A stretch of DNA of 64,000 nucleotides from the NCBI GenBank assembly GCA_964352785.1, contig CAYGTI010000002.1:1-64000 (forward strand). Direction: 5' to 3'. Positions 34,288 to 43,951 of this stretch are shown in pieces; the first letter of the stretch is position 1; each line of letters begins with the position of its first letter. The notes under the pieces are model-generated. The model was not told the DNA's origin and did no database searches. It saw only the letters and a program-made list of their open reading frames with translations. Source of the DNA: JACOMS01 sp964352785. Its GTDB lineage: Bacteria > Pseudomonadota > Alphaproteobacteria > Caulobacterales > Maricaulaceae. Made by a program: the position numbers and the translations under genes.

Positions 34288-34794
34288 ATGGCTGGATCCG
34301 TCAACAAAGTAATTCTCGTCGGGAATGTGGGCAATGACCCTGAAATCCGCACGTTCGGTAATGGCGGCAAAGTCGCGAACCTGAGCATCGCAACCTCCGA
34401 GAGCTGGAAAGATAAGCAATCGGGCGAGAAGCGCGAGAAAACAGAGTGGCACCGCGTGGCGATCTTTAATGACGGTCTTGTCGGGATCGTCGAGCGCTAT
34501 GTCAAAAAGGGCACAAAGCTTTACATCGAAGGCAAGCTTCAAACCCGTAAGTGGCAGGATAAAAACGGTCAGGATAAATACTCCACCGAAGTTGTCTTGC
34601 AAGGCTATGACGGCAATCTGACATTGCTCGACAGCCGTGGGTCTGAAGGCGGCGGGTCTCGCGGGGGCGGCGGTTACAACCAAGACCGGGGCGGCTACGG
34701 CAATAATATGAACCAAGGCGGCGGCTCGCGCTCCGCGGCGGCGATGGAAGGCCCCGCGCAGGACTTTGATCTGGACGACGAAATTCCGTTTTAG
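34288..34794 (+). CDS. ssb: Single-stranded DNA-binding protein
   Basis: This 168-aa protein has an OB fold (about 1-112) with VNKVILVGNVGNDPEIR, EWHRVAIFNDGL and KKGTKLYIEGKLQTRKWQDK. A Gly/Arg/Gln-rich linker follows, then the acidic tip DLDDEIPF that recruits repair and replication proteins. The ATG at 34288 with AGAGGTG 6 nt upstream is preferred to the GTG at 34282. An alphaproteobacterial LexA-type box sits in the promoter, so SOS induction is likely. Confidence 0.97.
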   Translation: MAGSVNKVILVGNVGNDPEIRTFGNGGKVANLSIATSESWKDKQSGEKREKTEWHRVAIFNDGLVGIVERYVKKGTKLYIEGKLQTRKWQDKNGQDKYSTEVVLQGYDGNLTLLDSRGSEGGGSRGGGGYNQDRGGYGNNMNQGGGSRSAAAMEGPAQDFDLDDEIPF

Positions 34795-34840
34795 GGCTTT
34801 GGCATCAGTCAACCGAAAGCCGAAGAGATAGGGCAGGGTC

Positions 34841-35734
34841 ATGAGCGATAGCGATAAAAATTTTCCAGCCGGGTACGAACCAGATAAAGTCTGGACGTGG
34901 AACAAAGGTAGCGGCGGTAAATTTGCCAATATCAACCGGCCTATTGCGGGCGCGACCAAAGATGTGGTGTTGCCGACCGGAAAACACCCGCTACAGCTTT
35001 ACTCGCTCGCGACGCCCAACGGCGTAAAAGTCACGATCATGCTCGAGGAGCTGCTCGCGGCGGGTCACACGGGCGCGGAATATGACGCGTATTTGATCAA
35101 CATTAATGACGGGGATCAGTTCGGCAGCGGCTTTGTCGATATCAATCCGAACTCCAAAATTCCGGCCTTGCTTGACCACTCAACGGATACGCCCACGCGG
35201 GTGTTCGAATCCGGCGCGATCCTGCTCTATTTGGCCGAAAAATTCGGGGCATTTTTACCCACCGAGCACAAAGCGCGCACAGAATGTCTGTCATGGCTGT
35301 TTTGGCAAATGGGTAGCGCGCCTTATTTGGGTGGCGGTTTCGGGCATTTCTATGCCTATGCGCCGATGAAGATCGAATATTGCATTGATCGTTTTTCCAT
35401 GGAGGTGAAACGCCAGCTTGATGTTCTGGACCGTCATTTGGCGGATAACCAATTTATGGCCGGGGATGAGTATTCGATTGCGGATATGGCGATTTTCCCG
35501 TGGTACGGGGCGCTGGTCGCGAACATTGTCTACGAGGCGGCGGAGTTTCTCGACACCGCTAGCTACAAACATGTGAACCGCTGGAACGACGAAATAACGG
35601 CGCGCGGTTCCGTGCAGCGGGGCCGGATGGTCAACCGGGCCTGGGGGAAACCTGAAAGCCAGCTCCGCGAGCGCCACGCCGCGAGCGATTTTGACACACA
35701 AACGTGGGACAAAATCGGCGGCGAGGACAGCTAA
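34841..35734 (+). CDS. yghU: YghU-type glutathione S-transferase (disulfide-bond oxidoreductase)
   Basis: This 297-aa GST of the nu class (YghU/YfcG) has an N-terminal extension (YEPDKVWTWNKGSGGKFANINRP), a thioredoxin-like domain with LATPNGVKVTIMLEEL (Thr-Pro-Asn glutathione contacts), NPNSKIPAL and ESGAILLYLAEKFG, and a helical domain with SIADMAIFPWYG. These enzymes bind two glutathiones and reduce organic peroxides and disulfides. AGGGTCATG gives a weak Shine-Dalgarno. It is 46 bp after ssb and possibly read from the same promoter. Confidence 0.92.
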   Translation: MSDSDKNFPAGYEPDKVWTWNKGSGGKFANINRPIAGATKDVVLPTGKHPLQLYSLATPNGVKVTIMLEELLAAGHTGAEYDAYLININDGDQFGSGFVDINPNSKIPALLDHSTDTPTRVFESGAILLYLAEKFGAFLPTEHKARTECLSWLFWQMGSAPYLGGGFGHFYAYAPMKIEYCIDRFSMEVKRQLDVLDRHLADNQFMAGDEYSIADMAIFPWYGALVANIVYEAAEFLDTASYKHVNRWNDEITARGSVQRGRMVNRAWGKPESQLRERHAASDFDTQTWDKIGGEDS

Positions 35735-36017
35735 AACCCATATCAGGACGGTTTGGTTCCGGATTTAGGGCTGCGACTCTACGGCTCTTGCGTGAATGAT
35801 TAAAGGTTAACAGCCGCCGCGCCGCATGTCTTAATAAGGCGTAAAGTGCCCATCTATATAAGGGAATAACGTATATTTATGCGGCCCTCTTCCACGCACC
35901 TCTGTTAATGAAATAACCCCCGTCAGGCGAAAAAGACGGCTCACATTCGCCTAACTGGTACGATTGTTGCTCTTACCTTTGCACACCACCGTGATTGCAC
36001 GAAAAAGGGACAGAGCC
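35735..36017. other. Non-coding region between yghU and the vWA gene
   Basis: 283 bp without a supported gene. It contains several TTAA motifs (35799-35833 region) but none with the 7-bp spacing of a CtrA box. It presumably carries the promoter of the vWA gene. Confidence 0.5.
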
Positions 36018-37181
36018 ATGATAAACAGATTAAACCTTAAAAAATATACCAAAGATACGTCGGGCCAGTTTTCAATTCTAATGGCTGTTGGCCTGTCTGT
36101 TATAATGCTCGGCTCTGCTGTTGCGATTGATACGGCGGCTCTACAAAAAACGAAAACACGTCTTTTCAATATCGCCGACTCGGCCGCTTTGGCGGGCGCA
36201 GCGGCGTCTGAAATGAGCAATGCCCAGCGTGTTGCCGTTGTCCAGGAAGCGATCGAAATTAACAGCGGGCCGGAACTGATGGCACTCATCGGGGCGCGTC
36301 CCACGATCACGTTTGATGATGCTCAGCGCGAAGTCACAGTTGGTTTTGATATCGAATCCAAAACACTTTTGTCCGGATTTTTAGGCAAAAGCACACTCCC
36401 CGTAAATGCGGTCAGCGTCGCGTCTTACTCTCAGGCCAGCGTCAACCCGGTTTCGATTTCTTTTGCTCTGGATGTCTCTGGATCTATGGGCTGGGAGACA
36501 ACGGACGGAGAGGTTAAAATCGACGCGCTCAAAGACAGTGTGAATTTGATGTTCCGCGAAATCGAGTCTCAAATCGATGATCCCAACCAGCTTAATCAAA
36601 CGATGCGCACGGGTATGTCTGCTTATAATACAAGCCTGCGCGCCCGCAGCCGTATGGATGCTGGATGGCGCGGTGTGGCCCGTTCCGTCAATAGATTATC
36701 TGATGGCGGAGGAACAAACTCTACGCCGTCCTTGGATTTTGCTTATGATCAAATCATCCGTGACCGCCAGTTCCGCAGAGCGAATGATCCAGCGTATAAC
36801 CCGTCGCGCACCAAAGAGTTTGTGATTTTTATGACTGACGGTGACAATAACCAGTCCAATTGGGACGACAGCTCTTATGATGTCTGTGTTCGAATGAAAA
36901 ATGACGGCATCGAAGTTTTCACAGTCGCTTTTGCTGCGCCCGCTAAAGGACAGGCTTTGTTGATGGATTGCGCGTCCGCGAATAAAAACAGCGCGGCGGG
37001 CCGTATTCCAAACTGCCGGAATGATTTACTGCGCGGCAATAATATCAATGCGTGCCGGAATGCTATTCTACCAAGTAAAGACGATTATTTCTTTGACGCA
37101 TCAAATGCCGCCGCCTTCAAAGAAGCTTTCCGCGATATCGGTAAAGAAATCGTCGAGCGCGGGGTTCGGATTAAATCATAA
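36018..37181 (+). CDS. TadG-like pilus-assembly protein with vWA domain
   Basis: This 387-aa protein has an N-terminal TadE/TadG-like segment: cytoplasmic lysine-rich start, then GQFSILMAVGLSVIMLGSAV as a membrane anchor and IADSAALAGAAA. It carries a von Willebrand factor A domain from about 150 to the end with MIDAS residues in DVSGSMGW (D-x-S-x-S) and FMTDGDNNQSNW. Four or more cysteines late in the protein (CVRM, LLMDCAS, IPNCRND, NACRNA) could form disulfides outside the membrane. Tad pilus genes are not nearby, so it is an orphan. The ATG at 36018 behind GGGACAGAG is chosen over an open-frame start 18 codons upstream. Confidence 0.88.
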   Translation: MINRLNLKKYTKDTSGQFSILMAVGLSVIMLGSAVAIDTAALQKTKTRLFNIADSAALAGAAASEMSNAQRVAVVQEAIEINSGPELMALIGARPTITFDDAQREVTVGFDIESKTLLSGFLGKSTLPVNAVSVASYSQASVNPVSISFALDVSGSMGWETTDGEVKIDALKDSVNLMFREIESQIDDPNQLNQTMRTGMSAYNTSLRARSRMDAGWRGVARSVNRLSDGGGTNSTPSLDFAYDQIIRDRQFRRANDPAYNPSRTKEFVIFMTDGDNNQSNWDDSSYDVCVRMKNDGIEVFTVAFAAPAKGQALLMDCASANKNSAAGRIPNCRNDLLRGNNINACRNAILPSKDDYFFDASNAAAFKEAFRDIGKEIVERGVRIKS

Positions 37182-37214
37182 AACTTATTAAGCTTAATTA
37201 GCGCAATGAATTTA

Positions 37215-37246
37215 GGCTCGCGGCTTCGGCAGCGGGCCTTTTGTTT
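37215..37246 (+). terminator. Probable intrinsic terminator after the vWA gene
   Basis: GGCTCGC pairs with GCGGGCC (one G-U pair) around a GGCTTCGGCA loop, followed by TTTTGTTT. It ends the transcript of the vWA gene 33 nt after its stop. Confidence 0.7.
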
Positions 37247-37364
37247 AACTCTGAGCGTGTTTACACACCAAAATTATCTGATCTAGCTGAGCTCTTGTTC
37301 CTGTTTGCGCGCCATTTTCAGTGTGCTAACTTGGTAAAATATCCAAGAGAAACGGGAGTATATA

Positions 37365-38258
37365 ATGTGTGACGAAACAACGGAAAAAGAGAATGCTGCG
37401 TTTTTACAAAAGACGGGCAATCTGAGCCGCCGCGATTTCAGTAAGCTGACAACAGTAACGGCGTTTTCGGCTATGCTCCCACTTACGGCGTGTGCGCATG
37501 CGGTTGATGAAAACGGCCTTCAGGAACAGATGGTTGATGTTGTGACCCCTGATGGCGTGTCCGATAGTTATTTTGTCCACCCGACTTTCGGGCAGCATCC
37601 GGGCATTTTAATGTGGTCAGATATTAAGGGGCTTCGTCCCGCCTTTAAAGCAATGGGAAAACGGCTGGCCGCGAGCGGTTACTCCGTGCTTGTCGTTAAC
37701 CCGTTTTACCGCGATGCAAAAGCGCCAGTCGCGGGTGATACGCCTGACTTTAGCGACCCTGACACGCGCAAACTATTGCGGGGTATGGCCGGGAAACTCA
37801 CTCAAGATGCCAGCATGTCAGATGCCCGTGCCTATATCTCATTTCTGGATGCACAAGGGAGTACCGATACCTCCCGCAAGATTGGAACTTGCGGTTATTG
37901 TATGGGCGGCCCGTTAATTATGCGCACGGCTGGCGCCGTACCGGAACGGGTGGGCGCGGCGGCGTCTTTTCATGGCGGCGGCCTTGTCACGGGCAAGGAT
38001 GACAGCCCGCACTTCTTGATTCCGAACTCACCTGCCCGTGTGCTTCATGCGATTGCTGAAAGTGATGATGCTAAGGCTCCAGAAGAGAAAGTGAAACTTG
38101 CCGCAGCTTACAAAGCGGCTGGAGTTCCTGCTGAAATTGAGGTGTATGAAGGCACGAAGCATGGCTGGTGCCCGCTGGATTCGGCCGTTTACGATGAAGT
38201 CCAAGCCGAGAAAGCTTGGGCGCGTCTGCTGAATCTGTACGAGACTTCTCTGGGGTAA
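37365..38258 (+). CDS. Exported dienelactone hydrolase family protein
   Basis: This 297-aa alpha/beta hydrolase has a Tat-type leader preceded by about 20 polar residues: SRRDFSKL at 21-28, then a hydrophobic stretch to LTACAHA, which could also be a lipobox. The catalytic triad of the DLH family is visible: Cys179 in GYCMGG, Asp in ESDDAKAP (234 or 235) and His266 in TKHGWC. Also present are WSDIKGLRP and VVNPFYRD. It probably hydrolyses a lactone or ester in the periplasm. It is a single gene, convergent with the DUF3857 gene. Confidence 0.88.
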   Translation: MCDETTEKENAAFLQKTGNLSRRDFSKLTTVTAFSAMLPLTACAHAVDENGLQEQMVDVVTPDGVSDSYFVHPTFGQHPGILMWSDIKGLRPAFKAMGKRLAASGYSVLVVNPFYRDAKAPVAGDTPDFSDPDTRKLLRGMAGKLTQDASMSDARAYISFLDAQGSTDTSRKIGTCGYCMGGPLIMRTAGAVPERVGAAASFHGGGLVTGKDDSPHFLIPNSPARVLHAIAESDDAKAPEEKVKLAAAYKAAGVPAEIEVYEGTKHGWCPLDSAVYDEVQAEKAWARLLNLYETSLG

Positions 38259-38289
38259 GCGTAGGCTATTATGAGCTATTATCTATGAG

Positions 38290-41200
38290 TCACCACTCCT
38301 GCCAATAATTCCCTGGACCATTGATGTGGATTGACCGCCCATATTTTTCAAACACTTCGGTGACATCTTTTCTTGCAGCAATAGCTCTAACTTTCGTCAT
38401 TAATTTTTCTTGAAACGGACGTATGTTTTTGGGTGGATTAGCTGTTGAAAATACCGGTAATGTACCATCACGCTGGATTTTTGACTCTAAACGCTCAATG
38501 AGAACCTCAGCGGCTTTGTCGGTTTTATCCAAACACACAAGTGCCAGAAAGTGAGCGCCTAGATTTTTACTGGCGATGTCTTTTGTGTTATCTGTGTAAA
38601 TTTTCAAGGCTGAGGTCTTGTCTCCCGTTTCGCTCATTGCGCAGGCTCGGGCTTGGTGCATATACATCCAGCCATAATCGCTCGCATATACATACTTCGC
38701 GTCTTTATATGTCTCCAAAAGTTGCAATGCCTTTGTATAGTTTCCATTTAGAGTTAGTAACGTAATTTGATTTATGGCCGGACCGACCAAGTCCGGATGA
38801 TCTGCAAGTCTGCCTACTAAAAGTTTATCGAAAAGCGCATCAGCTTCATCAGTATTGCCCATAGAAGACAGGACATAAGCATAGGCATTTACAAACCAGT
38901 AAGCATCCGTGCCGACAGCGTCCACGCGTGACCAGTTTTCCAATTCTTTCTGGGCGAAGATATGCGCTTTTTGATACTCTCCCGCTTTACCGAGTGCATC
39001 CAAATATTGAGCTTTCGTTTTAAAATCGGCATCTTCTTTCAAAGCCAAATCCGCATAATAATCACTATAATTTGTAATAGCCTTAGAGAGGTCACCTCCT
39101 GCAAGTTTTGTAATGTCTTCCCAGATAGGTTCCATTTCTTTGTTAATGAGGATGTCTCTAATGATAGCGGGATCACGTAGATGAGGTAGAAATGGCGCCG
39201 CATCCTTTGTGCGCTCTTGTTTGACAAATATCGGAATAGCCCTTTCAACAAACTGTTCTGCGGGCGGGATATCTTCTAAAAACTTTAATTGAGCTTGCGC
39301 TCCAGCAACAATCAAATTGTCACGTATTGTAAGTTCCTCAGCTGTGTACAATTCGCCTAAAAGTCTTGAAAGCCATTCATACTCCACTTTTTTTATGGAT
39401 TCAGGAAGCTTAATGAACAAGCGTTCCATTACTTCGGCGGATTTTACAAATTGCTCATCAGAGCTTAATAGGCCAGCATAATGAAAATATAGGTCGATTT
39501 TATCCGGTTCATAAAGCGCAAAGGCCTCGTCAAAGGCTGTTATGGCTGATTGGCTACGATCAAGGTCGACGAAGACCGCACCGCGAAGGAGTTGAATGTA
39601 GCCCCGTAGAACATCTGTTTTTGTATACTCGCGTTGTAACGTGTTGAGTTGTTCAAGCGCTTGGACATTTTCCTTTTTGCGAATAAGTTGAGTGACATCT
39701 TCCAATGTTGTTTCAATATTTTTTGGTATGTCGGTCTTTGTGCCAATCCGCTCGGAGAGTTTTGCTCTGGCCGCTTTGGGAAAAACATTCACTTCTATGT
39801 CGTTGGCAATATCTTTTGCAAGTTGTGTGACGTCCCTCGCATGTGTCAACGACACGGAAGGCTTAATGATTTTTAAGCTGTAATCTAATATCAGAGTGTT
39901 GTTTTCCGAAGTATAAGTTTTTGAAAAAACAATTCCCGATGTTTCGGTTATTTTGTCTTCTGGGGCAGTAAACTGGCGTCCCGGTGTTTCGATAGCCATA
40001 GTATGCTGGAGAAATGTCTGTTCATTCAACCCCAGCTTAATAACCCGGTCGGCTTCTATTTTGTTCGGTAGCTGTCCTTCGAGAGTCGTCGCTTTCATAT
40101 ATATTTTTTCATTGAGTTTGTTTTTTTCAAAATCGGCTGAAGAAAGTTCATAAGACTCGATAATCGAAACTTCGTTTTTTTCGTCATCATCCAAAACGCG
40201 CATTTTATGGTGGATATGCAAACCCGGATAAAGGTTTGCGTAGTAATTGAGATAGGACTTAGAGGTTGGTTCGAGTCCGTTTTTGGCTAATTTTTGCCGT
40301 GTGGCATCAGCATTTTTGCCTCGAAACGTCGTTTGAACTCCCAATTTCATAGCTCCATCTTCAGTTAATCCGTAGGTTTCAGTTGTATGTATTGTAGGAA
40401 TACTCGGGGGCGGAATATCAATTTTTACAAGATCCGTCTGATCGTTTTTCAAGGGTAAAACATAACCATAATTTGGGATTGCAAGGGTTTCGGCATTTCC
40501 GCCTTGATGGGTGAGAGTAGGATCTAGCCAATAGGATTTTCCATCAATGACGGCTCTTGCAATCACATGGTCAAAGTTGTTTATAGACGGAAGGAGTTGC
40601 GCTAGAACATGCCCGGAGTTTGTCGAAACTAACGCTGCACTTGAATCTATGCCCAGTGAATTGAGTGTTGCCATTAATAAGACTGTTTTGTCTTTGCAAT
40701 CCCCATAACCTCTGGAAAGCGTCGTCGCGGGGGCTCTGGGTTTATGGGAGTTTATACCGGATTCGATCCCTAAGTAACGAATGTCGCTTTGAATAAGTTT
40801 AAGAGCTGCCACCATTCTATCTTCATGCGATGTATTATCCTTTGCGAGTTGCCTTACTTTTTTTTGGTAGGCTTTGGGCAGAGCCATATCAACGTCATAA
40901 ACTGCGGCACCCCATTGACTGATATCCTGCCACGATTGCATTGTGCTTACCAAAATATAAGATCCAGTAATGACATCTCTTGGGACATTGCTGACTGTTG
41001 TGTCCGTGTCGGCATTTCGTAATTCGTAAAGGTAAGTTGTGTGGCCGTTATTTTTCGAGACTTTGGGCCGAACATTTGAATTGATCGTATCAAGGTTTAA
41101 TATGGTGCTATCGGGCACAGATATCTCATAGCGCTGTACAGTAACAGGCACGCTATAACTCAGTGAGACATTGTGGAAAAAATGACCTGGCCATAAGGGG

Positions 41201-41787
41201 GTGCTGTGTTCAGAATAATATCCATAATCTATAACATCACCAACTCGAATATCCTTGAGTTGGATAAGCGCGGTGATGTCGCCGTCAATTAAACCTCTAG
41301 ACAGTTCATCTTCTCGTTGAAGTTCTTGAATGTTGAGGTCAGGAAGACGGTCAACGGTTTTGCCGTCACGGATGACCTTAATAAAATTATAGGAAAGTGT
41401 GTCCAATTCCGGATCAAATGAGTGGCTAATCTGTGCGGCAGTTTCCAAGCCCTTACGGTCGGTAATCTTGTAGGCGAGACGGTGAAAATAATTATACCCT
41501 TTATCCGTAACTTGAACTCGGTCTTCTTGGATGAGATAGGCAATACCATTTTTTGTTAAGTCTAGTCTGTCTTCGGCAAATGCCGGAAGTTTTGGTAAGG
41601 TAATCCACGTTGGTACAGAACGCTTTGTGACGCGCTTCTCGGTCGTTTCTGTCAGTTGATCACTATCCGCAGTTTCCGGTGTTTGTGATGAAGCCGTTTG
41701 CGCAGAGGCATATGATATGATGACTGTGAATAAAATTAAGATGCCTGCTATGGGGAGTTTTTTCAATTTCTCTATATTGCCTAACAT
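38290..41787 (-). CDS. Large exported DUF3857 / transglutaminase-like / TPR protein
   Basis: This 1165-aa protein has a signal peptide or anchor (about 11-30). The N-terminal DUF3857 domain (about 60-260) is followed by a transglutaminase-like domain with Cys in SRGYGDCKDKTVLL, His in NNFDHVIARA and Asp in YWLDPT, all three in place. Another beta domain and a long helical C-terminal half with TPR-like repeats (about 640-1160) come next. DUF3857-transglutaminase proteins are common in Bacteroidetes and Proteobacteria; their role (peptide crosslink or cleavage at the surface) is poorly known. AAGGGA lies 6 nt before the ATG. The AT-rich base use differs from the GC-rich neighbours, which could mean transfer. 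Confidence 0.85.
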   Translation of the reverse strand: MLGNIEKLKKLPIAGILILFTVIISYASAQTASSQTPETADSDQLTETTEKRVTKRSVPTWITLPKLPAFAEDRLDLTKNGIAYLIQEDRVQVTDKGYNYFHRLAYKITDRKGLETAAQISHSFDPELDTLSYNFIKVIRDGKTVDRLPDLNIQELQREDELSRGLIDGDITALIQLKDIRVGDVIDYGYYSEHSTPLWPGHFFHNVSLSYSVPVTVQRYEISVPDSTILNLDTINSNVRPKVSKNNGHTTYLYELRNADTDTTVSNVPRDVITGSYILVSTMQSWQDISQWGAAVYDVDMALPKAYQKKVRQLAKDNTSHEDRMVAALKLIQSDIRYLGIESGINSHKPRAPATTLSRGYGDCKDKTVLLMATLNSLGIDSSAALVSTNSGHVLAQLLPSINNFDHVIARAVIDGKSYWLDPTLTHQGGNAETLAIPNYGYVLPLKNDQTDLVKIDIPPPSIPTIHTTETYGLTEDGAMKLGVQTTFRGKNADATRQKLAKNGLEPTSKSYLNYYANLYPGLHIHHKMRVLDDDEKNEVSIIESYELSSADFEKNKLNEKIYMKATTLEGQLPNKIEADRVIKLGLNEQTFLQHTMAIETPGRQFTAPEDKITETSGIVFSKTYTSENNTLILDYSLKIIKPSVSLTHARDVTQLAKDIANDIEVNVFPKAARAKLSERIGTKTDIPKNIETTLEDVTQLIRKKENVQALEQLNTLQREYTKTDVLRGYIQLLRGAVFVDLDRSQSAITAFDEAFALYEPDKIDLYFHYAGLLSSDEQFVKSAEVMERLFIKLPESIKKVEYEWLSRLLGELYTAEELTIRDNLIVAGAQAQLKFLEDIPPAEQFVERAIPIFVKQERTKDAAPFLPHLRDPAIIRDILINKEMEPIWEDITKLAGGDLSKAITNYSDYYADLALKEDADFKTKAQYLDALGKAGEYQKAHIFAQKELENWSRVDAVGTDAYWFVNAYAYVLSSMGNTDEADALFDKLLVGRLADHPDLVGPAINQITLLTLNGNYTKALQLLETYKDAKYVYASDYGWMYMHQARACAMSETGDKTSALKIYTDNTKDIASKNLGAHFLALVCLDKTDKAAEVLIERLESKIQRDGTLPVFSTANPPKNIRPFQEKLMTKVRAIAARKDVTEVFEKYGRSIHINGPGNYWQEW

Positions 41788-41915
41788 CTCGTTCCCTTGA
41801 TTGTTTTGTTGACTGTATAAATTTTCAACGGCTTAACAAGAGAGAAATTTAAAATCACTCTTTTTGATAAGGTTCGAAATTTCCGCCTAAGTCGTTAATT
41901 GCAGCGATTACTTTG

Positions 41916-43805
41916 TTATCGTTCAAATAGAGCAAATTTCGCGGCTTCGTAAACTTCAAGCGCATCGAGCCATTTTTCTTCCAGCGTCTCGATCTCTTTT
42001 TCCAGCATACCGCGGTCTTTGGTCAGCGCCAAGGCTTTGTCTGGATCGCGTGTGAAGATATCGGGGTTTGAAATGAGCGTGTCGATTTCGGAGATTTTCC
42101 TTCGCGCCGCATCGATTTGGGCTTCGAGCTTCTCGGCGGCTTTTTTCAAAGGCGCGACTTTTTTACGGGCTTCGGCGGCGGCTTGGCGGGCGGCGCGGGC
42201 ATCATTTTCCGGTTTAGATTTGGATTTTTTTTGGGGTTTGGATTTCTCAATTTGAAAATTACGGTAGTCCTCCAGAGAGCCATCAAAGGATGAGACGGTC
42301 CCGCCATTGACGATCCAAAGACGGTCGACGACGGATTCGAGCAAGTTTCTATCGTGGCTGATGATCAAGACCGCCCCGTCATAACTATTAAGCGCGTGGA
42401 TGAGCTCGGCGCGGCTATCCATATCAAGGTGATTGGCGGGCTCGTCCAGCACGAGTAAATGCGGCGCGTGGAAGCTGATGAGTGAGAAAAGAAGACGCGC
42501 TTTCTCTCCGCCTGACAGGTTGCCAGCCGTGGTTTCCGCGCGGCTATAATCCAGCCCGAAACTCGCGAGCCGGGCGCGGCGTTGGGCTTCGGTCGCGTCC
42601 GGCATGAGCTCTTGGATATGATCATAGGCCGAGCGCGCCGGATTGAGCGCGTCAATTTCGTGCTGCGCAAAATAGCCAATGATCATCTTTTTATGGCGGC
42701 GAATATGCCCGGATTGCGGCGCGAGGCTGCCCATAATGGCTTTGGCGAAGGTCGATTTCCCTTCGCCGTTTTTACCCAAGAGCCCAATGCGATCATCCGG
42801 ATCAATCCGTTGATCCAACTTGCGCAGAACGGGTTTATCCGCCTCATAGCCCAGCGTGACATCATTAAAGCGGATAATCGGCGGTGATAATGCGCGCTCG
42901 GGGCTGGGCAGATCAATGGGCGGGATCGGATCGTCAATAATCGTTGCGACGGGCTTCATTTTCTCGAGTCTCTTGACCCGGCTTTGGGCTTGCTTGGCTT
43001 TGGTGGCTTTGGCTTTGAACCGGCTGACGAAGGCCTCCAAGCGGCGACGCTCGTCTTGCTGTTTACCGAGCAGCGCAATTGAGAGCCGTTGCTGCTCTCT
43101 GAGCTGGCGCTCAAAACTGTCATAACCGCCGGAATAGGCGAATAACTTGCCGTCGCGTAAATGGGCGATGTGGGTTACGGCGCGGTTTAAAAAATCCCGG
43201 TCATGAGAGATGATAAATGCCGTGCCGGGGTAGGTGCGGATATGGGTCTCTAGCCAAACCGCGCCTTCGACGTCCAGATAGTTGGTCGGCTCATCCAGCA
43301 AGAGCAAATCAGGGCTGGCAAACAGCATTGCGGCGAGGGCGACGCGCATACGCCAGCCGCCGGAAAAATCCGCGCACGCCCGGAGTTGATCCGCGCCCGA
43401 AAACCCAAGGCCGGACAGTATAGAGCCCGCGCGCGCTTCGGCGGTATAAGCGTCAATATCGGCGAGGCGCGTATGTATAGCGGCAATCCGCATGGGGTCT
43501 TGCGCGGTCTCGGACTCCGCCAAAAGAGCGCTGCGTTCCGTATCGGCGGCGAGAACTGTTGAAAGAAGGCTTTCAGGGCCCGAAGGCACCTCTTGGTCTA
43601 CAACGCCGAAGCGGGCATTTTTGCGCAGGTTAATCTCACCGCTATCGGGGCTGATTTCGCTTTTGATGAGGCGGAATAGCGTTGATTTTCCTGTTCCGTT
43701 ACGTCCCACAAGCCCCATCTTGGTGCCCGCCCGCACTGCCAATGTGGCTTGGTCAAACAGGGGGCGGCCTTCGATCCGGTATGTCAGGTCATTAATGTGC
43801 AGCAC
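41916..43805 (-). CDS. ABC-F family ATPase with C-terminal coiled coil
   Basis: This 629-aa soluble tandem ABC protein shows, for cassette 1, GRNGTGKST, SGGWRMR and LLLLDEPTNYLD, and for cassette 2, GKNGEGKST, SGGEKAR and LVLDEPANHLD. A basic linker with KAKATKAKQAQSRVKRLEKM lies between. The C-terminal 110 residues form a charged coiled coil (AARQAAAEARKKVAPLKKAAEKLEA split by short breaks), as in Uup or YheS, which bind nucleic acid or the ribosome. It is clearly paralogous to the ABC-F at 989-2578, which lacks this tail. It is divergent from ndk. Confidence 0.92.
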   Translation of the reverse strand: MLHINDLTYRIEGRPLFDQATLAVRAGTKMGLVGRNGTGKSTLFRLIKSEISPDSGEINLRKNARFGVVDQEVPSGPESLLSTVLAADTERSALLAESETAQDPMRIAAIHTRLADIDAYTAEARAGSILSGLGFSGADQLRACADFSGGWRMRVALAAMLFASPDLLLLDEPTNYLDVEGAVWLETHIRTYPGTAFIISHDRDFLNRAVTHIAHLRDGKLFAYSGGYDSFERQLREQQRLSIALLGKQQDERRRLEAFVSRFKAKATKAKQAQSRVKRLEKMKPVATIIDDPIPPIDLPSPERALSPPIIRFNDVTLGYEADKPVLRKLDQRIDPDDRIGLLGKNGEGKSTFAKAIMGSLAPQSGHIRRHKKMIIGYFAQHEIDALNPARSAYDHIQELMPDATEAQRRARLASFGLDYSRAETTAGNLSGGEKARLLFSLISFHAPHLLVLDEPANHLDMDSRAELIHALNSYDGAVLIISHDRNLLESVVDRLWIVNGGTVSSFDGSLEDYRNFQIEKSKPQKKSKSKPENDARAARQAAAEARKKVAPLKKAAEKLEAQIDAARRKISEIDTLISNPDIFTRDPDKALALTKDRGMLEKEIETLEEKWLDALEVYEAAKFALFER

Positions 43806-43951
43806 GGGTTAAAACTTGAGAATAAATTATGCAAAAGGGTGACTAACACGGGTTCACATATAGTCAAACGCCCGTTATAGAGCGGCCAAATCTGCCCGAA
43901 AACGATCGTGATCGGGCCTCTAATTCACAACACCCGCCATAGGAGAACATC

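Noticed and set aside
37182..37210. TTAAGCTTAA as regulatory box
   Set aside because: A simple AT-rich palindrome directly before the terminator; spacing does not fit CtrA.
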